A stretch of 64,000 bases of DNA from Enoplolaimus lenunculus (taxonomy: Eukaryota > Nematoda > Enoplea > Enoplida > Thoracostomopsidae), in contig JASANG010001613.1 in NCBI GenBank assembly GCA_030248215.1, forward strand, positions 140,917 through 204,916, in the 5' to 3' direction. Below are positions 51,301 to 58,083 of this stretch, one piece after another (positions within the stretch are counted from its first letter, which is position 1; each line of letters begins with the position of its first letter). The position numbers and the translations under genes are program-made. The notes under the pieces were generated by a model that was not told the DNA's origin, made no database searches, and saw nothing but the letters and a program-made list of their open reading frames with translations.

Positions 51301-53607
51301 CAACAGTTGCGCGACGATGCATTTACAATTATGTGTAATGTTGCGTCACATTTAGATCTATCAACGCACGACCCTGATGTTGCTTACTCGATCGCAGACG
51401 CGTTGCTTCATTGGGCAACGTGTCCTGCGCCGTATGCCGCCGACCCTATTGCCACCGGCGTCCCGATGTCGGTTGGGGGGTTGACTGCATACGGTAACAG
51501 TAACGACCCTCACCACGCTGGAGTGGCGACCCTACATACCGTCGATACTGGTGGAGGCAGTGTATCGCCGCTGTGTTTTGCACTCGAAATTATGACCAAA
51601 TTGTCGGTGAATGAAGCGAACGTCGATACACTACTTGCAACTGGATCATACAGTAGGATTGAAGCGTTAATTGAACGCTTAATTGGATGGGTATCGCCAA
51701 CGACCGAAAACCCAATTCGCGAGTTTGCGATCGTTTTACTGTCTGCATTCGCTGCTGGATCCGATGTCGCCACGTGTACTATTGCACAGTCGCCAACCGC
51801 GTTGCACCAGTTGCTCACATTTCTTGAAATCGCCGATAATAACATGCATCAGGTAAATGAGATGGCTCTCTCTAAGGGCATAGCCAGGGTGGAATTTCGG
51901 GGGCAAACCCCCCTTGAGATTTTGGTACAGGGATTTTTAGGCACTGTTTCAGTTTGCAACAGAAGAAACCACCGCCGAATTTTTTATACAATATGTAAAC
52001 CCCCTTTAGGGGGCAACACCGAATATCCGGCTTCGGTTAAGGCAAAAAATGGGCATCCGACATCGATATGTAAACGTAAACGCACTTTATATTTTGCCCA
52101 AGGTCTCGGGGGTCCGTCGTTCTTGGCCTACGTTGCCAACTCCCAGTTAAACGTATTTTGCCTTGTTAATCCATGGTGTACTACATTGCTCTGGCCACGT
52201 TAATAGTAATAATAATCCTACTAATAATATTACGTATATTTCCAGATTATACAAACGCGCGGTATGAGCGCGTTACGTGAAAATCCCGAGCTGATGGGCA
52301 CAAGTGTCGGTATGTTGCGCCGCGTCGCCGATACCCTGTTGATTATTGCGCGAATTCCTGCAAATCGCTCGCGTTTCGCTAGTTGTCAACATTTGTTGCT
52401 CCATTTGACGATGTCACATCCAATGGACTCAAGAGCCGCGGCGACGATTGCTGAAGTTCTGTTCGAACTTCAAAAAGACCCAACGCCTAAACGTACGTTG
52501 ACATCCCTGGCAAGACCCTGTGAGACAACGACGGTTATGAGTAGCTCTAGTTCAACGTTAGCAGTCTGGGTAACAGCAGCAGCAGCAGCACCGACAACAA
52601 CAACAACAGCCGCAATTGTAAACTCTGGGAATTCGAGTTGCAGTGATAGCCTCACTGGTGAAATTTCCGCCGGAAAACTGGCGACTTCTACCGCAACTAC
52701 CAAAACTAGTGAATTGTCAGTAAAATCCGATGGCGAGGAAGCATTGAGCATTTCAGTCAAGAACAAAGACAATCCTAACGCGATTAGTTTGACTGGCGAC
52801 AATGATGATGCTGGTAATGTCCCACAGTCTGCCACTGATCTCAACGATGGCCAGACAGACAGCAACAGGGACAATGTTGATACGGGTTCGACTCAGGAAG
52901 GCGGCAGCAGCGATGACAGTCGTAGTGGAGTGGCGAGAACAACAACCGATGAATCGAAGCGGTCTGGTAGCAATGGCAATGTCGTTGCTGATATCGATGG
53001 TGCGGATGCTGTGGTTGTGAACACCAAAGTTGCCGATGCTCTCACTGCAACGACCGCGGTGACTGCCGAGCAAAACACCTCATGCGTTGCAGTGGATAGC
53101 AATGATGATCTCACAAATGATGACGCGACGACACCATTGATCGACGAAGAGTGTAACAATGCTCGTCAAACAACGAAAACGGAGTCGATGACGTCATCGT
53201 CACTGTCGACGACACTGACGTCATCGTATGCGTCGACATCGATGACATCTTCGTCGACCGTAATGACATCGTGTTTGCCGCATAGCGCCAACGCTGCACT
53301 TTCGTTGCCTGTGCTTAGAACAACTGGCGACATCTGTAGTACAAACACCGCCAGCAACAACAACGCAACGAGCAGTAATTATTCGATTGATGATGCCGTC
53401 CCCGCCGAAGACTTGCCACAACAAATCGCTGGTGTTGTTCACCGGCGTGAAAATTGTATCGACGGCGAGTATTTAGCAAGTGATGATGTCAAAACCAACC
53501 GAAAAGGCAGCAGCGAACGAGGTGAGTCTAAGCAACAGCGTTCTGATGACTTGACAAGACAAGAAACAGAAACTTTAACCGGGTCGACAGAAGCATCGGC
53601 AACGTAA
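23997..53607 (+). CDS. osa: Osa/ARID1 (BAF250) SWI/SNF chromatin-remodelling subunit, whole coding span
   Basis: ARID1/Osa is the large ARID-domain subunit that defines the BAF form of SWI/SNF. It binds DNA loosely and scaffolds the core through its C-terminal domain. Coding exons: 23997-24620, 24899-25151, 25892-26044, 26872-27717, 28523-28593, 29260-29400, 30014-31150, then 36558-38346 or 38814-39360, then 41858-43819, 44661-44837, 45189-45277, 45585-46047, 46652-46800, 47317-51852, 52246-53607. All introns are GT..AG and all phases agree. Predicted length is 4,583 residues (8A) or 4,169 (8B), far above the roughly 2,000-2,700 usual for the family. Recognition rests on the ARID domain and on the BAF250_C block ([29 protein letters not shown]). 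The linkers are Q, P, G, S and T rich and nuclear in character. Splice sites were placed by eye without transcript data. Confidence 0.93.
24899..25151 (+). CDS. osa: Osa/ARID1 coding exon 2
   Basis: Acceptor TTTGTAG|GAC, phase 0 in, phase 1 out (donor CAG|GTAAGA). Encodes a Ser/Pro-rich start and then a run of about 20 Gln with interspersed His. The downstream intron holds a Mutator-like MITE at 25,194-25,373. Confidence 0.85.
25194..25373. mobile_element. Mutator-like MITE with 9-bp target duplication
   Basis: 180 bp with inverted ends ATGTTACTTTAAGGGGCG and CGCCCCTTAAAGTAACAT. The exact 9-bp duplication TAGCCAACG lies at 25,185-25,193 and 25,374-25,382. Nine-base duplications are typical of Mutator-like elements. 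Inserted in the intron after exon 2, 42 bp past the donor. Confidence 0.9.
25892..26044 (+). CDS. osa: Osa/ARID1 coding exon 3
   Basis: Acceptor CTTCAG|GC, phase 1 on both sides, 51 codons. Encodes [13 protein letters not shown] and a Ser run, a Tyr/Gln-rich segment typical of prion-like tracts in ARID1 N-termini. Confidence 0.88.
26199..26297. repeat. (AAT)n microsatellite in the intron after exon 3
   Basis: About 100 bp of AAT/TAG trinucleotide repeats. The open frames crossing it are artefacts of the repeat. Confidence 0.9.
26872..27717 (+). CDS. osa: Osa/ARID1 coding exon 4
   Basis: Acceptor ATTTTAG|TT, phase 1 in and out, 282 codons. A His/Gln/Pro-rich segment, then about 28 Gln, about 13 Asn, Gly-rich stretches, and near the end the charged motif [19 protein letters not shown]. 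The homopolymer tracts use mixed CAA/CAG codons. Confidence 0.88.
28523..28593 (+). CDS. osa: Osa/ARID1 coding exon 5 (short)
   Basis: A 71-nt exon between TTTTAACAG and AAG|GTAAGT. Phase 1 in, phase 0 out. Encodes [20 protein letters not shown] followed by HKSK. The phase match with both neighbours supports it although it is too short to stand alone. Confidence 0.75.
28690..28999. mobile_element. hAT-like MITE (CAGGGTGCGA subfamily), decayed
   Basis: Left end CAGGGTGCGATAGAA, right part TATCCGGTCGCTTCTCC. The exact 8-bp duplication CCTTAAAC lies at 28,682-28,689 and 29,000-29,007. In the intron after exon 5. Confidence 0.85.
29260..29400 (+). CDS. osa: Osa/ARID1 coding exon 6
   Basis: Acceptor TTTTTCAG|GCA, donor GGA|GTGAGT, 47 codons, phase 0 both sides. 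Encodes [13 protein letters not shown]... ending [13 protein letters not shown], a small Pro/Gly-rich linker. Confidence 0.8.
29401..30013. other. Intron 6, no feature assigned
   Basis: 613 bp. A minus-strand open frame at 29,487-29,762 has a mixed, protein-like composition (for example [18 protein letters not shown]) but matches no family I know and has no neighbours in support. It may be a transposon fragment. Confidence 0.35.
30014..31150 (+). CDS. osa: Osa/ARID1 coding exon 7, polyQ linker and first half of the ARID domain
   Basis: Acceptor ATTGCAG|AAC, donor GAG|GTTAGT, 379 codons, phase 0 both sides. Three long Gln runs and His/Pro/Gly-rich linkers come first. The last 54 codons (30,989-31,150) are the N-terminal half of [39 protein letters not shown] and GFEE. 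This matches the family pattern of helices 1-3 (R.xW..RL, G.P.T.P.(K/R).PLDL..LY..VK..GG). The domain stops at GGFEE and must be completed by exon 8A or 8B. Confidence 0.93.
31486..31788. mobile_element. MITE, TATGTCGTAGCC family
   Basis: The left end TATATATGTCGTAGCTACCG pairs with the right end CACTACGACATACATATA. The interior has GTGATTGGTT words. Same family as 19.8, 32.5 and 44.2 kb. Confidence 0.75.
32495..32812. mobile_element. MITE, TATGTCGTAGGCC family
   Basis: The left end TATATGTCGTAGGCCAATCT pairs with the right end AGATTTGTCTACGACATATA. Close to the 44.2 kb copy (AATCTGCTATT interior). Confidence 0.85.
33276..33672. mobile_element. hAT-like MITE, CAGGGTGCAACCGG family, best-preserved copy
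   Basis: Inverted ends CAGGGTGCAACCGGAATT and AATTCCGGTTGCACCCTG. The exact 8-bp duplication TCTGATAC lies at 33,268-33,275 and 33,673-33,680. The interior is nearly the reverse complement of 14,597-14,986. A short open frame inside is not a transposase. Confidence 0.95.
34215..34773. mobile_element. GGTCTCGG-type hAT-like MITE carrying a nested MITE
   Basis: Left end CAAGGATGCGAATCTC, right end GAGACCGCCTATCCCTG. The flanking 8-mers TGTATCAG and GGTATCAG match at seven of eight. The interior has inverted 'GGTCTCGG' words. A second element, 34,362-34,507, is inserted within it. Related sequence lies at about 12,200-12,530. Confidence 0.75.
34362..34507. mobile_element. Short hAT-like MITE (CAGGGTGCGACCGG), nested
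   Basis: Inverted ends CAGGGTGCGACCGGATATCC and TATCCGGTCGCACCCTG, 146 bp. The exact 8-bp duplication GTAATGGC lies at 34,354-34,361 and 34,508-34,515. It sits inside 34,215-34,773 and is therefore younger. Confidence 0.93.
35415..35652. repeat. Near-perfect 119-bp tandem duplication
   Basis: Two head-to-tail copies begin CCACTAGCCACCATATACG and run to GGTTCAGCCCCGGCTCC, almost without differences, so the duplication is recent. Followed by degenerate GGCCCCGG repeats to about 35,735. Confidence 0.9.
36558..38346 (+). CDS. osa: Osa/ARID1 alternative exon 8A: second half of ARID plus long linker
   Basis: Acceptor TATTTAAG|GTA, donor GCAG|GTAGGG, 1,789 nt, phase 0 in and phase 1 out. It opens with [20 protein letters not shown], then [20 protein letters not shown] and the tail [15 protein letters not shown]. 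This is ARID helix 4 (W.(D/E)(L/I)A), loop 2, helix 5 (S.A..L(K/R)K.Y...L..FE) and the post-ARID 'GG.DP' segment known from Osa proteins. About 540 residues of Ala, Gln, Ser, Pro and Gly-rich linker follow, with a basic patch KPKRSKKKP near the end. It competes with 8B. Joining exon 8A to 8B gives a stop at 38,837-38,839. Confidence 0.92.
38347..38813. other. 467-bp intron between ARID alternatives 8A and 8B
   Basis: Contains a (GTAT)n run at 38,384-38,409 and TG-rich sequence just before the 8B acceptor. It is too long for the two exons to be mutually exclusive through steric hindrance of the spliceosome alone. Confidence 0.5.
38814..39360 (+). CDS. osa: Osa/ARID1 alternative exon 8B: second version of the ARID C-terminal half
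   Basis: Acceptor AATCATAG|GTG, donor GTCAG|GTAGTT, 547 nt, phase 0 in and phase 1 out, the same as 8A. It opens with [20 protein letters not shown], then [20 protein letters not shown] and [15 protein letters not shown]. The aligned ARID positions are kept: V.K.K.W.(D/E)L, S.S, (L/I)(K/R)K.Y, L..FEC and the DP after the domain. Immediately after comes [10 protein letters not shown] (38,985-39,014), an AT-hook-like motif absent from 8A. The rest is an Ala/Gly/Ser-rich linker of about 115 residues. Joined to exon 9 it gives ..[11 protein letters not shown] in frame. Confidence 0.88.
39684..39783. repeat. 100-bp hairpin-forming insertion downstream of exon 8B
   Basis: CCTAGGGACAGTC at 39,715-39,727 pairs perfectly with GACTGTCCCTAGG at 39,734-39,746. 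Flanking ACACCC / GGGTGT words lengthen the stem, and a second GACTGTCCCTA arm (39,755-39,765) can compete. AGCGAGAG and AGCGAGAT at the edges (39,676-39,683 and 39,784-39,791) look like an 8-bp duplication, so it is probably a tiny MITE. Confidence 0.65.
39965..40308. mobile_element. hAT-like MITE, TAGGGATGTGCCGA family
   Basis: Inverted ends TAGGGATGTGCCGA and TCGGCACATCCCTA. The flanks TCGCCAAC and TCGCTTAC match at six of eight. Same family as 17,494-17,915. Confidence 0.88.
40581..40684. mobile_element. Short hAT-like MITE (CAGGGTGCGACCGG)
   Basis: Ends CAGGGTGCGACCGGATG and CATATCCGGTCGCACCCTG, 104 bp. The flanks GTTGTATA and GCAGTATA match at six of eight. A deletion relative of 34,362-34,507. 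Confidence 0.82.
40685..41373. other. Intron sequence, nothing further recognised
   Basis: Scattered GGTTCCGG words (40,915-40,980, 41,140-41,180) suggest decayed MITE pieces. No coding exon found. Confidence 0.35.
41374..41774. mobile_element. hAT-like MITE, CAGGGTGCAACCGG family
   Basis: Inverted ends CAGGGTGCAACCGGAAG and TTCTGGTTGCACCCTG. The exact 8-bp duplication GTATATAC lies at 41,366-41,373 and 41,775-41,782. It stands 83 bp upstream of the exon 9 acceptor. Confidence 0.94.
41858..43819 (+). CDS. osa: Osa/ARID1 coding exon 9, Q/S/T-rich linker
   Basis: Acceptor AATTTGTAG|TA, donor CATG|GTATGT, 654 codons, phase 1 both sides. It accepts either 8A or 8B (the split codon is G+TA, Val). 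Encodes [14 protein letters not shown], His/Gln/Pro-rich tracts with several Gln runs (the longest about 24), then a Ser/Thr/Ala-rich stretch and a Gly/Pro/Tyr-rich end with [14 protein letters not shown]. No folded domain is seen. If both ARID alternatives are skipped, the frame closes at TGA 41,909-41,911. Confidence 0.9.
44191..44508. mobile_element. MITE, TATGTCGTAGGCC family
   Basis: The left end TATATGTCGTAGGCCAATCT pairs with the right end CAGACTGACCTTCGACATAT. Close relative of the 32.5 kb copy. In the intron after exon 9. Confidence 0.82.
44661..44837 (+). CDS. osa: Osa/ARID1 coding exon 10
   Basis: Acceptor TTTTGTTAAG|GT, donor CCAG|GTACGC, 59 codons, phase 1 both sides. Encodes [20 protein letters not shown] and on to [18 protein letters not shown]. 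The acceptor was chosen because the nearer CAG sites give the wrong phase. Confidence 0.7.
44879..45026. mobile_element. Inverted-repeat element, GGCGTAGCTAGGATTTCG type
   Basis: The left end GGCGTAGCTAGGATTTCG pairs with the right end CCTCTGGCTACGCC. Related left-end sequence recurs at 46,308-46,395 and 51,880-52,005, in introns 12 and 14, where the copies are truncated or decayed. Confidence 0.6.
45189..45277 (+). CDS. osa: Osa/ARID1 coding exon 11
   Basis: Acceptor GGTTCCAG|GA, donor AAA|GTAAGT, 89 nt, phase 1 in, phase 0 out. Encodes [20 protein letters not shown] and [10 protein letters not shown]. Confidence 0.85.
45585..46047 (+). CDS. osa: Osa/ARID1 coding exon 12
   Basis: Acceptor TATGTTTCAG|CAT, donor ATTG|GTAAGT, phase 0 in, phase 1 out. 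His/Ser/Ala-rich, ending in [16 protein letters not shown]. This corresponds to the basic RRRKL..(D/H)I segment that precedes the BAF250_C domain in ARID1 proteins. Confidence 0.9.
46652..46800 (+). CDS. osa: Osa/ARID1 coding exon 13, start of BAF250_C
   Basis: Acceptor TTTTTTGCAG|GT, donor GAG|GTACGC, phase 1 in, phase 0 out. Encodes [20 protein letters not shown], then [17 protein letters not shown] and LVHLPGLLE. This is an unmistakable match to the start of the conserved C-terminal domain of ARID1A/ARID1B/Osa (EAWRVMMSLKSG..., [11 protein letters not shown]), the core-binding repeat-like helical domain. Confidence 0.96.
46823..47163. mobile_element. hAT-like MITE (CAGGGTGCAATCGG) close to a splice donor
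   Basis: Ends CAGGGTGCAATCGGAATTCC and TTCCGCTTTGCATCCTG. The flanks CAGAAAAC and CGGAAAAC match at seven of eight. The insertion point is only 22 bp downstream of the exon 13 boundary, and the element makes up most of the 516-bp intron. Confidence 0.87.
47317..51852 (+). CDS. osa: Osa/ARID1 coding exon 14, BAF250_C core with a ~1,130-residue insertion
   Basis: Acceptor CGTTTCAG|ATT, donor CATCAG|GTAAAT, 1,512 codons, phase 0. It starts with [15 protein letters not shown], continuing exon 13. Then comes about 1,130 residues (47,362-50,754) of low-complexity sequence: a polyN tract at 47,595-47,645, many Cys and His residues (for example [21 protein letters not shown]) and Ser/Gly/Thr-rich stretches. 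The conserved domain resumes with [80 protein letters not shown] and [17 protein letters not shown]. Human ARID1A has only about 250 acidic residues at the same place. Confidence 0.92.
51853..52245. other. Intron 14, reading frame open for most of its length
   Basis: The frame of exon 14 stays open through the donor to TAA at 52,201. Its first half resembles the GGCATAGCCAGG repeat of introns 10 and 12, so this is transposon-derived sequence rather than coding exon. Retention would replace the last helices and tail with about 116 residues. Confidence 0.6.
52246..53607 (+). CDS. osa: Osa/ARID1 terminal coding exon 15
   Basis: Acceptor ATATTTCCAG|ATT, phase 0, stop TAA at 53,605-53,607. The first part completes BAF250_[41 protein letters not shown] and IAEVLFELQ, matching the last helices of the family. 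From 52,474 about 377 further residues form a Ser/Thr/Asp-rich disordered tail not seen in vertebrate ARID1, which ends soon after this helix. Confidence 0.93.
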   Translation: MIQTRGMSALRENPELMGTSVGMLRRVADTLLIIARIPANRSRFASCQHLLLHLTMSHPMDSRAAATIAEVLFELQKDPTPKRTLTSLARPCETTTVMSSSSSTLAVWVTAAAAAPTTTTTAAIVNSGNSSCSDSLTGEISAGKLATSTATTKTSELSVKSDGEEALSISVKNKDNPNAISLTGDNDDAGNVPQSATDLNDGQTDSNRDNVDTGSTQEGGSSDDSRSGVARTTTDESKRSGSNGNVVADIDGADAVVVNTKVADALTATTAVTAEQNTSCVAVDSNDDLTNDDATTPLIDEECNNARQTTKTESMTSSSLSTTLTSSYASTSMTSSSTVMTSCLPHSANAALSLPVLRTTGDICSTNTASNNNATSSNYSIDDAVPAEDLPQQIAGVVHRRENCIDGEYLASDDVKTNRKGSSERGESKQQRSDDLTRQETETLTGSTEASAT

Positions 53608-54160
53608 TGGCTTAGCGCAAAGGATTCTACCGACTGCACTAATTTCCAAATAAGTGTGCTGCCATAGCTAATACATGGGAGTGTACAGCAAACGTATCTA
53701 TTCCCCGGAATCAGATTCTGGCTTAGATTTATATTTCAAAAGTGATACTATCAATTTCATGGAACGCGTCGAATAGTATACGTATACCTGTCGAATATGT
53801 TGGTAATGGCACATGGGCTGTTATTTGCGCGCAGCCGATGCTTCCTAACTGGCTATTTCTGGCTGCCAATTATTGTGTTCGGTTGAGACACGTGTTTCTC
53901 GCTGGCAAAATGTTTCAGTTTCGCGCATGGTGAACAGTATATTTAGTTGATGTATATTTGTGACCATGGCAACCCGTTTGTCGGGTTGGTTTAGTTTACT
54001 GCACTACGTTGACAGATATTTTTTGACGACAAAAACGTCTTACAGTACATGCCGTTGTATTGATTGAAATGGTTACAAATAAATATAGCGCAATCGAACC
54101 TGCACCGTATGAACGATGGGTAGATTGAATGAATGAAATTTGTTGTAATAAATGATATAT
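53608..54160 (+). other. osa: Probable 3' UTR of Osa/ARID1 with poly(A) signals
   Basis: AATAAA hexamers at 54,078-54,083 and 54,147-54,152 are the first plausible cleavage signals after the stop. The true 3' end cannot be fixed without transcript data. Confidence 0.5.
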
Positions 54161-55099
54161 ACGTGATTATTTGTACGTTGTAGACATAATTAATATGTCT
54201 TAATAATTTTAATTGTACCGTACGGACCGGCGTTCTTTGCATGGCATCAATGTTTACTGTTGATGAATATTGCGAAATATTTAGGGCTGAATTTGAGTAA
54301 CGAAAAAATGCTGTTGTTTAGTTTAATATGTTGTTTATTGTTGGAGACACGTTGGATACTTTGACTATAGGTACTTTACTGTGTATCTTGTAGGTGTCCA
54401 ATAATCCTAAATTTGTCGTATATCCCAAGTCCAGTGTGAATCGATTTTGGGGATAGCGAAAATGTGTTGTTGTCCAGTTAGGATGGCAGGCATATGACCG
54501 ATTTCTGTGTACGTGGCTTAGATGGCGTTTATTCTGTGGCTGTTTTGCGAGTACCTAAGTTTGATTTACGTAGTGCGAATTGGTTTTGCTGACTCTAAAT
54601 CGTGTGGTCCACGACTGACTGACTGTATGTTCTTTTGCAACTCTTACTACAAATTTTGGCAGGTGTATTTTGTTTTTATTGTTGTTGTTAATGTTACGTA
54701 ATTGCGTATATTGTTTTTTATAAGCGAGACATCACTGTCAAGTCTGTGTACAAAGGTTGGTTTGTTACATTGTATTATTTGTTTGTTTTGTTCGTTTTGT
54801 TTATTTTGTTGTTTATTTTGACGCATTTGTGTTGTGTACGTATGTATGTATGTACAAACAAAGACGTATATTATTTTAAGAATGAAAAATGTATTTGTTT
54901 GCGAGCTGCGAGAAGTTGCACACGTGGTGCAGTAAGCTAAGCTACGCTGCGTTGCTTTGCGACTTTATACGTAATGTTTAAGGAATGCTACGTTCAGTAT
55001 ATTTTCGTTGACCGTACTGGACACGTTCGAGACCAATCTGGTAATTCCTGGTTGCTAAGCGAGTCCTAGTGCATCGATTGTCCATTCTCAGGCTTTGCT
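54161..55099. other. Non-coding stretch after the gene
   Basis: T-rich, with a TTTTGTT repeat around 54,780-54,825 and a GTATGTATGTATGTA run at 54,838-54,853. No gene recognised. Confidence 0.35.
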
Positions 55100-55392
55100 T
55101 AAACCCTATACAGAAGTGCAAGTTTTTGCTGCGAGAACTTGCAACTGCAACTGCTTGCACTTGCAAGTTTAGTCCAAAATCCCGTTCGAAAAACTTGCAG
55201 CTGCAAATAATTCATTAAAAATCAAAACTAGGAATTAACTTGACATGACATGTGTGAATAACCATGCAAGTTCAATGAATTTATTGCATCCGCTTTCTCA
55301 TTGGTTGATGAAAAAGCGCAAGTTCTGCTTTGCTTGCAATTTGCAGCTGCCAGTTCTCGCAGCCAAAAACTTGGGCTTGTGAATAGGGCTTC
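55100..55392. mobile_element. Inverted-repeat MITE, CAAGTTTTTGC family
   Basis: The left part CCCTATACAGAAGTGCAAG then TTTTTGCTGCGAGAACTTGC pairs with the right part CAGTTCTCGCAGCCAAAAAC then TTGTGAATAGGGC. Multiple CTTGCA words occur inside. A second copy is at about 56,388-56,690. Terminal bases and target duplication are uncertain. Confidence 0.7.
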
Positions 55393-55795
55393 TTAACAAA
55401 CAGCTGTGGGTATCGCGTTACGTTGGTGTACTCTTTCGGTGACCGCCGTATATACTTCAATATGGCCGTATAGTATAAGTTGTTTATTTGCGCGGACACT
55501 CGCTTATATCCATACGTAACCGGAACTTTTTTTAAAAATTTTGTCATATGACCGATTTTTACCGGTGTAACGATTAGGTTTTGTGAGATGTCGGAGGCAA
55601 ACCTGATCACGATCAGCAGTCAGTTTGAGGGCGTTTTCACTGATAGATGTTAGTCACCTATGCATTGCGATGAGTTTTAACTTTGACATTTCATAGAGGT
55701 CACAAATGAACGAACATTTGATACACAGTTTTAAAATTTCAACTATTACATATATATATATATTTGCGCAACAATTAATAATTACATCTCAGTTG

Positions 55796-55937
55796 GCTAA
55801 TGTTACTTTAAGCGGCGTAACAGAAGATTAAGCGTATTCGTAAGCCTAAGCCGAAGCAAAAAATGTAATCTAGAATGTAAACGTACTCTTTTGTAGACTC
55901 ACCAGAAACGTGGACGCCCCTTAAAGTAACATGGGCC
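55796..55937. mobile_element. Mutator-like MITE (ATGTTACTTTAAG family)
   Basis: Ends ATGTTACTTTAAGCGGCG and CGCCCCTTAAAGTAACAT. The flanking 9-mers TCTCAGTTG and TCTTAGTTA match at seven of nine. A shorter copy of 25,194-25,373. Confidence 0.85.
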
Positions 55938-56387
55938 TCTTAGTTAAACAGGTGCGGTCATATTGAATACTTGACGCGTTAATGTATGCCCTTTATATAT
56001 GCGTATTGCGTGAATACAGGGTCATATAGACGTTAAGTCAGTGATGATAAGCCAGCAATATAGTTTGAGCTTAATTTTGTATTATTCAAATTTTATGTTT
56101 CCCTTTAGTTCGAAATTGTTTTAATGAAGAGTTTCTAAAGCTACGTACTCAAGTTGGTCTGTTTGAAACTTGCACCGTTGTGTCTACCTACCAATAGCGT
56201 TTATCATCAATGTTTAATTGTCAGCCTGTTCTTTAGCCCGGACTCTCACAAAAATTAGTCGTCGCTAAAATTAATTTACATTTGTAGAACTTTGACGCGT
56301 ATTCAAATTATGTGTTTGACCCCTAAAATTTCATATGGTGCAAATACATTCAGCAATGATTTTAACCACTTTTGCATTAATTCTAAA

Positions 56388-56690
56388 GCACCATACATAC
56401 GTGCAAGTTTTTGTAGCGAGAACTTGCAACTGCATCGTTCATGAAATACTTGCATCTGCAAGTGTTTTCAAAGGAACGTTCTGATTGACCAATCCAACTG
56501 GAGATGCAAGATATTAAAGTGACTTGCAGCTGCGTTCACAGGTGCGAATTGAATACAATAACATGGATTTCAGTGAATAATTTGCGGCTGCAAGAACATC
56601 AACGCTGTTTTGTCTCCAAATTAGTGCGTGCAATTGCACGTGCAAGTTTTTGGTACAACAACTTGCAGGTGTGAATGAATAGGGCTTAAG
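56388..56690. mobile_element. Inverted-repeat MITE, CAAGTTTTTGC family
   Basis: The left part ACGTGCAAGTTTTTGTAGCG then AGAACTTGCAACTGCA pairs with the right part GTGCAAGTTTTTGGTACAAC then AACTTGCAGG and GAATAGGGCTT. Edges are approximate. Confidence 0.65.
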
Positions 56691-57942
56691 ATAGGTAGAA
56701 TTCACCAGAGTGGCTAAGTTCTTATAAATTATAAACCAAATTGGCTTAAAAGGTTTAGAATTGAAAAATATAACCTGGCTTTAATGCGAAGAAAACATAT
56801 ATTTTGCTAAAATAGTTTATTTATGCTTGGGTTTTATTCTTGTTGAGTATGCTAGGCGTGCACATTATGAAATAATGTTTAAAATTTAGTGTTTGGCAAA
56901 TTAGCACGCACTCGAATGGTAATATGCTTAATTTACTAAGTTTGTACTCTGAATGGAAATTTTTGTGGTGCAAAAAAGCAACCGCATTTGCAGACGGTTT
57001 GAAAATTTAAAAATGTAGGGAAAATAAAATTATATTTCGTCACTTGAATAGGAAAGCTGCATAATGATACATACGATAACTGTTGGTGGTGTTAAGTATC
57101 TAAACCTTTTTCGAGCAGGTGAAGTGGCTTCGTACTCAGAAATCTAAAATGGAGCAGAAAATCAAATCGTTTCCTTCGGTCAATATTTTGTTAAATTTAG
57201 ACTGAAAAACGAGAATGACTGAAGAAGAAGTGTTGTTAGTTAGCGAGGTTTTTGGTGGTGATTTATGAAATTGTAATATTATCTCATGGTGGCAAGTTTA
57301 CATTTTCAAATGGTAAAAGACAGCGTTCGGTGTCATAACCCAAACAGTTTGTGATGATTTTCATTGATTCGTAAATTGCAAGTCTCGACTCCAACTAACG
57401 ATATAATTTATGGGTTTTCATAAGCTGTAGGCCTTTAGAAGTTATAGTAAGAAAAAAATTCGATTTTTGTCTGGATGTAACTATACAAATTTAGGCGCAT
57501 CCGCTGTTTTTTAATTTTGAAAAATACGGTTAATATTTGCATGCCTGAAATGTATTGGCAGAAAAACGATATTTCTATGAAAGATTTATGCTTTTACTAT
57601 AGTACATCACACCCTGATTTTTGTGCGTTTAATTGCCATATGAGTTTTCATTGAGGTTGCATTGAATTTTAACGGTTTTCTGATATTTTTTACAGTTGCA
57701 AGTGCTACTGTTGTATAATTGTAATGCGGATTTTGATGCGCGTCGTATGTATGTACTCATTCTTTGTTCTTTTAGTATCGTGTATTCTTTATAGTTTTTG
57801 ATTATTGTTTATGGCGGACGTTGAAACGCTGTTCTCTATGTCGTCAACACTGCATTAACACAATTATGTAGTAAAAACTTTGCTGAGTTAGATTTATAAA
57901 TGAGCGGATTCGTTTTCGGTGATTTATCTATGAAGGTAATAG
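56691..57942. other. Non-coding stretch before the palindrome
   Basis: AT-rich, with no repeat or protein-like frame that I can support. Confidence 0.35.
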
Positions 57943-58083
57943 TTTACAGCCAGGGTTATTTGTTCTCGGTTTTGATATGCTCCTGCATTTCAGTTTTCGC
58001 TGTTACTCTGAAGCTGTCTCCCTGTCCCAGGGACATCAAGTGAAATAACATGGGCCTGAAGCCCATGTTAGGCTGAGGGCCGT

